From Hyposmocoma kahamanoa (lineage: Eukaryota; Arthropoda; Insecta; Lepidoptera; Cosmopterigidae), in the NCBI RefSeq assembly GCF_003589595.1, contig NW_020653852.1, positions 4,555,713 to 4,619,712 on the forward strand: DNA of 64,000 bases, written 5' to 3'. Of this stretch, positions 1 to 10,045 are shown in pieces. The number at the start of each line of letters is the position of its first letter. The stretch's first letter is position 1. The position numbers and the translations under genes were made by a program. Under the pieces are notes generated by a model. The model saw only the letters and a program-made list of their open reading frames with translations, was not told where the DNA came from and ran no database searches.

Positions 1-137
1 GGCAGCGAGACATTTACAATAACCCGAAATCCCGACCATGGCATAGATAGTAGCTTATAAATATGACCCCGATCTTGCAAAGAAGAAAGATTGCTTTTTG
101 GTCCCATTTTTAATAGTACGTGCTTTAGACCACTTTT
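1..137 (-). repeat. Family K repeat fragment (runs off window start)
   Basis: Matches the reverse complement of about 31800-31950; shared pieces include ATAGTAGCTTATAAATATGA. In both places K adjoins a family A copy on that copy's 3' side, so K may belong to a longer element. No coding potential seen. Confidence 0.6.
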
Positions 138-363
138 CACTGTCCATTACAGTTGCACTCTACTGAGAGCTTTAAGTCACAAAGATCTGAGGAGTTGCCC
201 ATCATCCTGAGTCATAACTTCACAAGTCTCAAGTGCCTGGAATTTCAACAGCATGCTTACCTTTCAAAACCGGAATGCAGTAATGCTCTCATTACTGCTT
301 AACGGCAAAAATAAGTAAGATGGCAGTATTTCTCTGGACAAATTCTTTCATAGGAAGCTATTA
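138..363 (-). repeat. Family A repeat, diverged
   Basis: Reads antisense through the usual family A blocks: GAGCTTTAAGTC, AAAGATCTGAGG, AAAACCGGAATGCAGTAATG, and a version of the CCTGGACGAACTCTTTCACA end. The A-rich tail is missing and family K takes its place. Similarity to other copies is clear but many bases differ, so it is an older copy. Confidence 0.75.
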
Positions 364-1118
364 ATACAAGCCTTTGGTAAAGTACGAGGCCAACGACCTA
401 AAGAGCACGTCAAAATTACAACTTGGCGGACCTGTATCTTGGGATATAGTTTGTTGCCTATAAATGTTCTTAATTTACATATAAACAATATGGTACAGTT
501 TAAAAAACAAGGTCAAGGCATGATATGGTCGTCATAACAAAAAGAAAATTGTCAAAATATAACGATGCGTACTACAATGTCACTATCCAATAAACGGAGT
601 TTCCATCGGAAATGAAACATTCAGTCATTTGTAACGAGAACGGCTATACATTTTCGTTGCGTTTTTGTTCCATCTATACTTTACAACCTCAACGTTTCCG
701 TAATAGCCTAGAATAGCTTGTACCCGTAGATAGAGAATTTAAGCCAACCAACGCCGCAGCACGCTGGATACTTTATTTGTTCCGATAGTGCTGGCTAGTG
801 GTTGGAAAATGCCGACTGTATTTTATCGATGTTCAAAACAACCACAATGAGATACGTACGTACCCTAGTTATCATTCCGAATATATATAGACTTAGATTT
901 TAATAAAACATTTACTTTTTAAATTAGAAAATGTACGGAAAATGAATATTTGAAGACGTTGGTTACCAGTTTCTAATTCTTTTTGTAAACATCCGCAATT
1001 AATGACGTTAAAATTTGAATTTACCGTGCATTAGATTTGTTACCTTAGTTTTAAAATATAAAAATTATATGAGAAAGTTGTATAAAGTTAATTTCTTAAA
1101 ATACTATATTTTCTATTT
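364..1118. other. No recognised feature
   Basis: AT-rich. No long open frame, tRNA-like head or match to families elsewhere in the window was seen. Confidence 0.4.
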
Positions 1119-1119
1119 G

Positions 1120-1207
1120 AACTGCGTCTGTGGCCGAACGGTTAGCATGTTGATTTGGCACACAGAGGTCCCGGGTTCGATTCCAGGGCCGGGAAAAATA
1201 TTTGAAT
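1120..1207 (+). repeat. SINE D, head only
   Basis: tRNA-like head with a box A-like TGGCCGAACGGTTA and a box B-like GGTTCGATTCC, followed by GGCCGGGAAAAATATTTG. The body after the head is not recognisable, so the copy is truncated. It lies head-outward relative to the antisense D copy at 1297-1590. Confidence 0.75.
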
Positions 1208-1296
1208 ATACAAATATTTTCGTTTTGATCTATCAGTGACTTCGATCAATCAATGATTTTGACCAATCGTAGACCAATTAAAATAATAATAACAAT

Positions 1297-1590
1297 AATA
1301 ACGCACACACTCAACATAGCCCCGCACTAGGGAAACCCTGTGTCGCGGGTGCCATGGACACACACATAGACAACCACAAATTAGAAATAGAAATAGAAAT
1401 AGAAACCATTTATTGTAACGCCACATTATAAAAAAAAAAAACAAAAAAAAAAACAAACAAAAAAACACACCCAAACTCACGAGAGAAATAAATGTAGGCC
1501 ATACAAATATTTCTCCCGGCCCGGGAATCTAACCCGGGGACCTCTGCGTGGCAGTCCGGTATGGTAACCGTTCGGCCACGGAGGTAGTTA
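1297..1590 (-). repeat. SINE D, near full length, with nested insertion
   Basis: Antisense copy: the sense strand begins with a tRNA-like head at about 1590 (box B CGGGTTAGATTCCCGGG) and runs through the CATTTATTTCTCTCGTGAG body to the CCCGCGACACAGGGTTTCCC end. The body is broken at 1382-1467 by unrelated sequence; the two halves join exactly as in the unbroken copy at 6951-7139. Confidence 0.8.
1382..1467 (-). mobile_element. LINE 3'-end fragment inserted in SINE D
   Basis: On the minus strand this ends in ACAATAAATGG followed by a (TTTCTA)n tail, as expected for the 3' end of a non-LTR retrotransposon, with an A-rich stretch on the other side. It interrupts SINE D between its CAACCACAAATT and ACACCCAAACTC blocks. 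No clear target duplication is visible. Confidence 0.6.
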
Positions 1591-2502
1591 AAAAGATGAT
1601 AGTAGAGGCGGGTCGCCACCACCAAGAAATTAATTAAGTTTTTTGTAGCCCTATTGCTACGCCTAATTGTACACTTGTACATAGTCACAGCTGTGTATAA
1701 AAGTAATAAACTGGTACATAAATGTCTAAAAAAGAACCATTTTTTTTTACACCGTCATGTCGTCCTAAATAACATGTGCAACAGATTGAAGGGTAATTTT
1801 CATGTTAGTTTTCTCTACTAAATTTCGGAGGCAATTTTTATTTTTATATTAACGTGAAATATTTAATAATATTTTAAGATGCTGCACTACTACAAAATTT
1901 AAAAAACAAAAATTGCCTACGAAATTAGATAGATAAAACTGACGCAAAAATTACCCTGAAAATACTTATTATTGTTATTTTATCGTACACAATTTAAAGG
2001 TATCGATACCTGAGCAACACTAAATCCGTGAAAAGCGAGTTCTCGCATTACTTGATCCTCGTATTTCAGCCAAAATGTATGCAGGAAGCATAGCTACTTT
2101 TACAAATGAGAAGAAATTTCTGAACCCTTTCTAGTTGGAAACACAATGGACACAAATTGATCAAGATGTTCCTGAACAAAGCGGTATTATGTACAATACT
2201 TGTACAATGTCACAGCGTCAAGGATTTTGCTTGCATTTTCAGAATTCCTTTGTTCCTTTTGGTCGTGCTTTCGTTTCGCTAGTTCACTTTGAACTAAACC
2301 TTCTGTTTGGGAAATGAGTCGTTTTAACTTTATGCTTTCTTATTATTGTTTATCCGCAGTGTTATTATAATTGTGCAATTAATCATAGTTACAAAATCCC
2401 TTTTATGATCTTTATAATAGATCTAGAAATGAGACTTCAATGACTGTTATAAATAAATTATATTATAATATCTTTTCACTATAAATCCAAACAAAAAACA
2501 AC
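1591..2502. other. No recognised feature
   Basis: AT-rich with several T runs. The 60-codon open frame near 2135 resembles nothing I know and is probably chance. Confidence 0.4.
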
Positions 2503-2662
2503 ATTGGCACTGGCACGCACGGTATACTGGAAGACGTCGGCTCGAATCCGGCTGGATCGAAGGATTTTTTTTCTGATAGTTCGTTCTTTATATTAATAAT
2601 TATATCCAACTAGTGGAGCAATTTCACAAAAAAAATATTGAATGTCAATTCAATAAAAATTT
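2503..2662 (+). repeat. Family F element, 5'-truncated
   Basis: Begins inside the tRNA-like module (GAAGACGTCGGCTCGAATCC), continues through GATCGAAGGA and ATTAATAATTATA, and ends with the family tail ACTAGTGGAGCAATTTCACA and TTGAATGTCAATTCAATAAA. The box A half of the head is absent. Confidence 0.8.
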
Positions 2663-2805
2663 TAAAAAACCACATTCCTTCTCAAATATGTTTTTGCAAT
2701 GGCGGCCGCCCATCAGTGTTCCATTAATACACTTTTTTAACATAATTCATAATGAAACAAAGTAATTTAGCAAAGTAATAGTTATTCGTTATTATTAATA
2801 TTAAG

Positions 2806-3215
2806 GCTGCAAAGTTGTTGTTCGACGCGAGTGCCTGTATTAAAGCCAGAGCAAGCGAAGGAAGCTAAGGGTCGTATTCTAGAACTCTACTCAATGCTCA
2901 AGTCAGGATTTGAGTATGGTTTAATGCACTCGAAATCATACTCAAGTCCCTGCCATTAGGGTCGTATTTCCAGTGCTTGTGTTGCCAGTGCAATCCTGAC
3001 TTGAGCATTGAGTAGAGTTCTGGAATACGACCCTAAGACTCGCTTCTCTCGTGTTTCAAAAATAGATTCCTGAGCGTAGCGCAGGTTTCAAGCCACGAGA
3101 CGCAAAACAAACTTGTTGCCGAGCGAAACACGCAACTTTTAGCCACACTATATCGAGGAAAATGGTAGATGAAAGAAAAACAGTACAACTTTATAACATC
3201 AGTTTTTTTAATTAA
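2806..3215 (+). repeat. Family I repeat, split by a MITE
   Basis: The two halves, 2806-2868 and 3034-3215, match the copy at 63630-63860: AGTTGTTGTTCGACGCGAGTG, then TTTCAAGCCACGAGACGCAA, GCCGAGCGAAACAC and GAGGAAAATGGTAGATGAAA. The interruption is the inverted-repeat element at 2869-3033. Function unknown; probably noncoding. Confidence 0.75.
2869..3033. mobile_element. 165-bp MITE with about 42-bp inverted ends and TAA duplication
   Basis: Left end GGGTCGTATTCTAGAACTCT is mirrored by the right end down to ATACGACCC; the arms are about 42 bp with one or two mismatches. It is flanked on both sides by TAA (2866-2868 and 3034-3036), the 3-bp target size used by PIF/Harbinger elements. A second inner palindrome, TGAGTATG...CATACTCA, lies near the centre. 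It interrupts a family I repeat. Confidence 0.85.
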
Positions 3216-3845
3216 AGAAAAAGTTTATCTTCGGATGCTTTCTGAATTTACACCTCATCAATTTTTTTTTTGCTTGTACTTTTATTTCGTGCGATTAATT
3301 GATTATTGAAATTATTTTAGTTCTTCGACGAATTTATCATTGTCAATTTAATGTCAACAATAATAATAATAAAATTTACCAACGGGTTTTTATTACATAA
3401 ATAAGTAATGTGCGAAAATCGCGTTGTTGAACGTGTCATTATCTTTTTTTTTATTGAAAGAAAAAGTGGACTGTGGTGCACATAACACCACAGTCCATCG
3501 TCAAATTCGAATTTCAAAAACTTTTCCAGGCTAGCATGCAAAAAACGAGAAAGAAAGCATTTCCGAGCAAGTGAGGTGCAAATTAAATTAACGTCTCGAT
3601 TCGCTTACACTTTGGAAATAAAACCACCATTGTACTCGTATGTATATACAGTGACGTGCAATGAAATGTAATTATAATCAAAATATTACGCCTCTCACTC
3701 AGTAAAACATAAATAAATGAAAAATAACAAATTTTGTACTGAAGCTTACAAAAATTGTTTGTTACATTTATATAGTTGTATATATAGTTTATATAGTTGT
3801 TATATTCAGTAAAATAAATCAATTTTCCAGTGACTCTTATTGATA
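3216..3845. other. No recognised feature
   Basis: AT-rich. Open frames at about 3317-3541 and 3583-3822 are low-complexity and show no known domain. Confidence 0.4.
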
Positions 3846-3960
3846 TTGCAAATGAAACTGTGTTCTTAAATCGCGGATATTTGGTTTTTCTTCAATCTAA
3901 CCAATGTTTCGGGCTCTTTGCAGATTTCAAGGCTACACGGACTCTTCTGAGTAGAGATTT
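3846..3960 (+). repeat. Family G fragment
   Basis: Contains TTAAATCGCGGATATTTG and CCAATGTTTCGGGCTCTTTG, a diverged form of the block shared with 45895-46030, 53945-54065 and 58905-59125. Confidence 0.5.
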
Positions 3961-4081
3961 AGAACAAAAAAGATTGGCTTTTTAACGTTTTGGACGTTTT
4001 GGCTTATCTAAGTTGAGAAAAGAAAACTTAAGAATTTTTATTGAATATTTCAATAATTCTTCAATACTTCCTAATTAATAA

Positions 4082-4268
4082 TAACCTCAGTACAAAGTAC
4101 TAAAAAAAACCGACGTCAAAAGTCAATCATCCCATAGTTTGCCACTGTCAAAAGTGGAATATTTTCTACAAATTTAAATGAGACCACTATTGAGACACCC
4201 TCTGTCCAAGAAAAGGAATCGTCGAAATCGGTTCACAAAAAAAACCTGCTTTTTGAAGTCGGTTAAAA
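4082..4268 (+). repeat. Family B, short form (B1)
   Basis: Starts CCTCAGTACAAAGTACTAA and AACCGACGTCAAAAG, ends TTTTTGAAGTCGGTTAA. The middle of the long form is missing: sequence jumps from CATAGTTTGCCACTG to a GGTGGAATATTTTCTTC-type block. Confidence 0.8.
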
Positions 4269-4339
4269 AATGACCTATTGTTTGATGTAATCAAATTTTT
4301 AAGCTCTTTCGATCTTGTAAGCAAAAGCTATTCTTAGGA

Positions 4340-4520
4340 AATTCCCCTGTCAAAGCGAGCAGGGGTCTATCGCTGCATAAAAGGCGGTGACGGCCGGCGA
4401 GCACGCTCACTCCTTCCTAGCGCTTGGCGCGCGACAGACGTCTCTTTCCATTGGCGTCATAAAATAGAGCTTTTTATTCATATAAATTGATTGTTATTGT
4501 GCAAATTGTAATTAGAATTG
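4340..4520 (+). promoter_or_regulatory. GC-rich, promoter-like segment
   Basis: A GC-rich island in AT-rich DNA. GCATAAAAGG at about 4375-4384 could act as a TATA box, and CTCACTCC about 30 bp downstream resembles an insect initiator. No open frame follows closely. It could be the end of an unrecognised retroelement instead. Confidence 0.2.
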
Positions 4521-5094
4521 ACACAAAGTATAGAAGGTATTTCTAACTTTCGTTAACAATCTATTTAACCAGCAAGTTGCTTTTTTGTCAAAAAGATTCG
4601 TTTTTCAGTAACGCTACTCATGTAAGTAAAAAGGACATGAACCAAAAAGTTTATAAAGATATGTTTTATGGTTTTTACGCCTTTTCTTCCCTTAATTTTT
4701 GATATTGTAATGAATGTAATACAGGAAGAGAAATACTGATATTTTGTCATCGACGAGTACTGGACATAAAGGGCTTAGGCCACCACTACACGTTTGTCCA
4801 ATATAAATTTGGGGGCTTTATCATAAAGCTTACTTACTTTAACTTCCTCTGTCTGTAAGAGTACCGGAGGACGACCGTGGATCATCAAAACGGTTATGGT
4901 TTTCAAAGTCATAGATGTAAACTGAATGTTCAATTTCGGTACCGACAAAGTGGCCATTATAATTAACCGACCAAGGAACAACCTATCGTAAACTCTGGCG
5001 GTAGTAAACCGAATCATGGGTAACTTTTTATTTTCACATATTGAGTTATCACTGGAATGAAAGAACGAGATAGCTTTATACAATATACTGTAAT
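4521..5094. other. No recognised feature
   Basis: An antisense 102-codon open frame at 4775-5083 has ordinary composition but no domain I recognise. Without a matching exon structure I do not call it a gene. Confidence 0.35.
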
Positions 5095-5140
5095 AAAATG
5101 AAATTAAATGAAATAATTTATTTCAGACACTGACAAGTCC
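5095..5140 (-). repeat. LINE 3'-tail fragment
   Basis: AAATGAAATAATTTATTTCAG is shared with 13238-13268, where it is the antisense 3' end of a LINE. Only the tail is present here. Confidence 0.45.
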
Positions 5141-5155
5141 ATATGGCGTTAGGAG

Positions 5156-5448
5156 CATTGACTTACAATTATATGGACGTCGGGTACGCGCTAAAAAGTG
5201 TCCGAACTTATAGGGCGTTAGAATCGTGTACAGAGCGTCATTTACGCTTTAGTCTTCGTTTGTTCGACTGACAGCGAAGCAAGCAAAATTAGACAGTACA
5301 TTGAATGATTGATGACATTACAATTTAAATTCAACGTTTTAGCTTTTTCATACGACTTTACATGTCACTGCGTTTAAACAGGTTGACTTGGGACATTTTT
5401 TCGTGGTTTGTGTATTAGACCCGTCGTCCATTTATTTGTAAGTCAATG
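5156..5448 (+). mobile_element. Family C MITE (C1)
   Basis: Bounded by CATTGACTTACAA and TTGTAAGTCAATG; the inverted ends extend to about 32 bp (ATGGACGTCGGGT against the mirrored ACCCGTCGTCCAT). Flanks GTTAGGAG and GTTAGTTG are a decayed 8-bp duplication, 6 of 8 matching. No coding capacity. Confidence 0.85.
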
Positions 5449-5972
5449 GTTAGTTGGTACCATCGAGTTTATAACCAGAAATAGAGACGAAATGTCATTT
5501 AATTTGTTTGAAAACTATTCTGCCATATCATTACTGTGACAATTGCGGTCCGCATGGCTAGCCCGAGTTCGAAACAATTGACGGGTATCGTCAATGGGTG
5601 TCGTCAACTGTTTCACTTCAAATCCACCAGTTAACTTGAGCTTTGCTATAATGGACGAAAATTGCAAAATGACATATTTGATATTTAATTACCGATGAAA
5701 TTGGATTCCGTTTGTTTTCTAATTAGATGTTTTGCTATTTTTCCCACACCACTGAATAGAACAGCACGGCATTGTTAGAGATTATTACCTTTATTACAAT
5801 AAATACAGAATATTTTTTGGAATATACGGAGACGGACACACAGGTCAGTAGTTGGCCTGTCTATATTTCAGTGCAAACGAGAGTTGATATTTATAAGAAC
5901 TGTATCGCTAATGTGTTACCAGGAATATATGGCCCTTATTTCGTCTCTGTTTCTGGTTATATACTCGATGGT
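5449..5972. other. No recognised feature
   Basis: AT-rich; the open frame at 5772-5993 runs into the LINE relic and has no known domain. Confidence 0.35.
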
Positions 5973-6735
5973 AGATACTTACAACTATGTTAGTAGAAAG
6001 CAAAATGTTCATTTTCATGAATAAAGATGGACATCCAATACTTAAGGATTGATAGATAGATAGATAGATTAACACTTTATTCACTGATATAACACAAATA
6101 CAGATTAAGCATATAAGAAAAACCAAAACATGATTGTAATAGCAGTGAAAAGGCACTGACTCAGCATATGCCAAAGTTTCTTAAGGCGCTGGTTTTCAGT
6201 CAGGACCAACGAGAGGGATTAAATTATTTGAAAGCAAAAATATAACGACTATGAGTAAAGTTATATTATTGTTGACAATAATAATATACATAGTAAAGTG
6301 TAAATAGTGCATCTAAAATAACCTGTTTCACATGTAAGTGCATGAGCGAATGTGAATATAATTACAGCTGTAGGAGTAAGTTGTGACTGTAAAGAGGTTT
6401 TAATGTTAGGTAATGTATTTAGTATTAAAATATAATTATACACATAACAAGAATAGATCAAAGCAACAACAAAATTGGGCTGTCCATCCTCTGTGCTACC
6501 ACCTTAAGAAGACTGTTGGTGCTGCCACTCACTCTGGCCAACAGGGATGCCACTCTCTTGCAAACGACTGCTGGAAGACTATCAATTCTTGCCTCTGCGA
6601 ACATCTCTGAAGCACTACAGTGTCGGGACAGCCCGTTCCCTGAGTGCGTTGTTGAATTGGACACGCAAGGCAGTGTATGCTTTTTGAGTGTAATTGCTCC
6701 ACAGGTTGCAAGGTGTAATATACAACAGTATCTAA
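5973..6735 (-). pseudogene. LINE-2 carboxy-terminal relic, split by an insertion
   Basis: The outer pieces 5973-6035 and 6478-6735 are antisense and match the 3' end and last coding part of the LINE at 38045-39236 and of the split copy at 13238-16000. Recognisable minus-strand residues include LSRHCSASEMFAEA, then CKRVASLLARVSGSTNSLLK. The last shared bases before the break are GATGGACATCC; matching sequence resumes at GCTGTCCATCC. A 5'-truncated, dead copy with no catalytic region. Confidence 0.75.
6036..6477 (-). mobile_element. LINE 3' end with (GATA)n tail, nested in LINE-2
   Basis: Starts with GATTGATAGATAGATAGATA, a microsatellite tail read antisense, then TTAACACTTTATTCACTGATA and about 400 bp of noncoding sequence. 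It sits between two halves of the LINE-2 relic, so it inserted later. GCACTGACTCAGCATATGCC resembles part of the 3' region at 16628-16880. No clear target duplication. Confidence 0.6.
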
Positions 6736-6811
6736 GTTTGCGGTTTATTAATTTACTGCTGGTTGCGATACACACGAGCTTGAATACTTTGTCACTTACA
6801 CACTGGCTATA

Positions 6812-6908
6812 TTTTTTTATGAAGTGGCGTGACAAACAAGTCGTGCAATGGTGTTAAGTGACACGCCTGTTCATTGCAGTTGCAGTGCCACTCAGAGTTT
6901 TAAAGCGC
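6812..6908 (-). repeat. Family A, tail-end fragment
   Basis: Antisense copy retaining the T-rich (tail) end, GTGACAAACAAGTCGTGCAA, CGACACGCCTG-type and TTGCAGTGCCACTCAGAG blocks. It stops at GAGTTTTAAAG, so it is 5'-truncated in the sense direction. Confidence 0.7.
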
Positions 6909-6920
6909 CTTTCACTGCGG

Positions 6921-7216
6921 CATCCTTTTTCCAACGAAAAAAGAATCATCACACACTCAACAAAGCCCCGCACTAAGAAACCCTGTGTCGCGGGTGCCAT
7001 GACATAGACAACAACAAATTACACCCAAACCCACGAGAGAAATAAATGTAAGCTATACAAATATATATCCCGGCCCCGTAATCGAACCTGGGACCTCTGC
7101 GTGACAATCAGCATGGTAACCGTTCAGCCACAGGGGCAGTTCACAAATCCGGAGTAATCCCGTAACATACACAAAACAAAAATGCAGGCGAACTTAGAAC
7201 GTCCTCCTTTTTGTAG
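6921..7216 (+). repeat. Family B fragment (B2) interrupted by SINE D
   Basis: Left part ends TTTTTCCAACGAAAAAAGAATC at about 6950; the right part resumes at TTCACAAATCCGGAGTAAT (7140) and ends TTTTTGTAGTCGGTTAA. The two parts are nearly contiguous in intact B copies, so the SINE inserted into B. Confidence 0.75.
6951..7139 (-). repeat. SINE D nested in family B
   Basis: Antisense and near full length: end block CAACAAAGCCCCGCAC, body ACGAGAGAAATAAATGTA, and a tRNA-like head with box B read antisense (GTAATCGAACCTGGG) and box A (GTAACCGTTCAGCCA). Confidence 0.8.
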
Positions 7217-8510
7217 TCGGTTAAAAATTAATTTTGGTGTGGCTTCCTTATTGCAACATTATTCCATGATGTTTTAAGAACCTCCTTAAGCCAATTTGAT
7301 TCTTAACGTACTTACTTAAATGTAGAATACAAATTTCAACCATAAATGCGTAAGAATGCTCTCAGAACTAAAAGGTCCGTCAGGGGGTCAGGTATCTTAG
7401 AGCATCGACTGTACATATCTGTAATTGATCTTAATAAACATAAAAGCTTGATTACTTTTTCAATCAACCACCCTTCGCTGCTAAATTAAACAATTTCAAC
7501 GTTGTACAGGCTTAAAATCTAAGAATTTTTGTTTTCAAGATTGTTTACTTTTGAAGACAGTATCTGTTTTATGGATTATGAAAAATAATAGCCTTAGGAC
7601 AAAATAATGACGTTTTTCTTATTAATATGTTATCCACACAGCTACTATTTCCCTATCCTTTCATTGAACATTAACGAAATACATACTCGGTCACTGGGCC
7701 AGACTACCCATAAGTTAGATGCACATAGATAAGAAAATTATTACAACCAGATTAATTATCGCTTCGGAAGATTCGAACTCCAGAAATTTCATCCATTTCC
7801 TTTCCCCAACTACATCGAGTTTTGGCAAAAAGCCAGCCCAGTATTAAACGAAACTCGGCTTTATTTAGTTGAGTATGCTGCTTATTACTAATTAGCTTAT
7901 TTTCTTTATTACCTTACTAATTAACATTAATTTTACTTTACGTTTTGGCTTATTTATCACTGTCCTATTCCAGAGACTTAATTACTGTGGCTACTAAATC
8001 TTTTGGCTGGGATAACTAGCATTTGATAATAAGGTACAATAATCATAGTAAAATAAAACGAGTAGTGAAATTCCCACCTGTTCGAATCTATACCACAGAT
8101 TACTTCATGGTTGCTACTAAATCTGACTAATGGCACCAGGTGCTCACTACGAGGAAAAAGGAACCTAAGCACGTGCTCAGAGAGGTGAAAATAACGTTGT
8201 CCGCTGTGTGCAGTCGTACGGAACCGAATGCTCATATATGAAAGATGTTTTATGAGCGACGTTGGCGCTTTCAATAGTAGGCTTTTATCGCGTAACCTTG
8301 AGCGTGTGACGGTGCCCTGGCGCAAGGTTCTCACATTATTATTTTAGTTGACCTACAGATTGTAAGCATAATTTGAAAAAAATGAAGGTATTAATCACAA
8401 TATGTCAAATGCAGTACTTATTTATTTCATGCAAATAATATTATATTTACACGGTATTACAGTTAAGAAACGAATGTCCCGTGAAACTAAGTCAAAACAA
8501 ATGATTGATA
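7217..8510. other. No recognised feature
   Basis: AT-rich. CAGACTACCCATAAG at about 7702 faintly resembles family J. The antisense frame at 7978-8334 has no recognisable domain. Confidence 0.35.
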
Positions 8511-8952
8511 ATCTCAGTACAGAGTACTAAAAAAACCAACCTCAAAAGTACGTGGAATTACATCTATTTGCCAAGTTTTATTGAAATCGGTTACCGGAAA
8601 GTGCGCAAGCCCGGATACATCCCCTAGTTCGCCACTATGCGGGACTTGACACAGGAGATAATAAAAATCGGTTCTCACTACTCAAAATATAATGAGAGAG
8701 AAAAACGCCTTGAATTGGAGAATAGCAAAATCATCCATTGAAATAATTGCTCCTTATACTAAAAGTTAGGCGTTATAAACATAAATTTTCATGCGTCAAC
8801 AGCCACCCTTAGAGGTGGATGATTTTCTTCAAAATTATATGGGACCACTATGGAGAATCGGTTCACAAATACCGGAGTTATCGCGTAACATACATACAAA
8901 ACAAAACATATCGTCCAATTGAGAACCTCCTCCTTTTTTTGAAGTCGGTTAA
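8511..8952 (+). repeat. Family B, long form (B3)
   Basis: Complete: begins ATCTCAGTACAGAGTACTAA and AAACCAACCTCAAAAG, passes CGGTTACCGGAAAGTGCGCA, the AATGAGAGAG and CCTTGAATTGGAGAATAGCA blocks and CACCCTTAGAGGTGGATGAT, and ends TTTTTGAAGTCGGTTAA. Noncoding. Confidence 0.9.
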
Positions 8953-8956
8953 CAAT

Positions 8957-9488
8957 AAAAAATTTAAAATTATATAAGAAACTTAATTATAAATTTAATA
9001 GGAAACAACCAATAATTAACAATAAAAATTTAGGTTTTTATGCTAGCATCGTAAAAAATTTAAAATTATATAAGAAACTTAATTATAAATTTAATAGGAA
9101 ACAACCAATAATTAACAATAAAAATTTATGTTTTTGTGCTAGCATCGTAAAAAATTTAAAATTATATAAGAAACTTAATTATAAATTTAATAGGAAACAA
9201 CCAATAATTAATAGAAGATAAATTTGGTATCTGAATTTAGTAACTAGTCGATAATAAATATAATAATATAAAGCTGTTGGCGTTGGTATATATCAAATTA
9301 TATATTAGTAAATGTAACAATTATGAGACTAGTCCTCTCTTCTACTATTTGCTGTGCCCTGTTCAGGGTCCATAATTTGATCTCAATATATGTAAAACAT
9401 CTGTAATGTACGTTATGGAATGCAAATAAATAAATGAATAAATAAATAAATAAACAATAAAAATTTATGTTTTTGTGCTAGCATCGTG
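8957..9488 (+). repeat. 96-bp tandem repeat, three units, third split
   Basis: Units begin at 8957, 9053 and 9149 (exact 96-bp period) with AAAAAATTTAAAATTATAT and end GCTAGCATCGT. The third unit stops at about 9210 in CCAATAATTA and resumes at about 9452 with AACAATAAAAATTTATG, finishing at GCTAGCATCGT (9478-9488). The units are almost identical. The array starts directly after the end of B3. Confidence 0.9.
9211..9451 (+). mobile_element. LINE 3' end with (AAAT)n tail, nested in the tandem array
   Basis: Ends CATCTGTAATGTACGTTATGG and then AAATAAATAAATGAATAAAT, a typical retrotransposon tail. It separates the two parts of the third 96-bp unit. No open frame; only the 3' untranslated part was copied. 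Confidence 0.75.
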
Positions 9489-9629
9489 CATTAGTATCTT
9501 GATTATGATTTGAGAAACGGAAATGAAATGCTGGACAACTCTGAACTCAAACTCTTGTCCAAACAACCATAAACACAACAATGAATACGTCTACTAGTGG
9601 ATGTCATTCTTTGAACACCGCAATCAACG

Positions 9630-9755
9630 TTTCAATTTTATAATAAATGGCGCGTGCAACCCGCGCTGTGCATCTCGAGAGCACCGTGAGATTACACGAA
9701 TGTGTACGTCCGTATACGGCGCGCGACGTTCATGCACACATACAAGTCTTGCTGT
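9630..9755 (+). repeat. Family L repeat
   Basis: Reverse complement resembles 36780-36885: CACCGTGAGATTACACGAAT, then GTCCGTATACGGCGCGCGAC and GTTCATG. Relatively GC- and CpG-rich for the region. Function unknown. Confidence 0.6.
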
Positions 9756-10045
9756 TATAATTCTTTGTATGAAGTTACACTATTTGTTTTATTATACTAT
9801 GGAATAGCCTAAACGACAAAGGAGTGGGATACAGTGCCGATATCTACTCGTATTTCCCTAAAGCTACAATTTAGGGCTGTTCGAGGCTAGAATGAATATG
9901 CACTTATTAGACAAATGCGTGAAATTGTTGACCTTATCATCACTTAATTAACATCAGGTGTGATTGTGGGTAAGCATTTATGTTATTAAGTTGTTGTACT
10001 TAAAAAGACTATGAAATAAGACGCGTTTCAATTTGAAATCTGATT

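Noticed and set aside
4775..5083. 102-codon minus-strand gene
   Set aside because: No known motif, signal or related copy; single isolated frame.
6458..6857. Overlapping 113- and 125-codon genes on both strands
   Set aside because: The minus frame is a LINE-2 relic and the plus frame is its shadow.
8957..9488. CRISPR array
   Set aside because: The 96-bp units are contiguous with no variable spacers, and the genome is eukaryotic.
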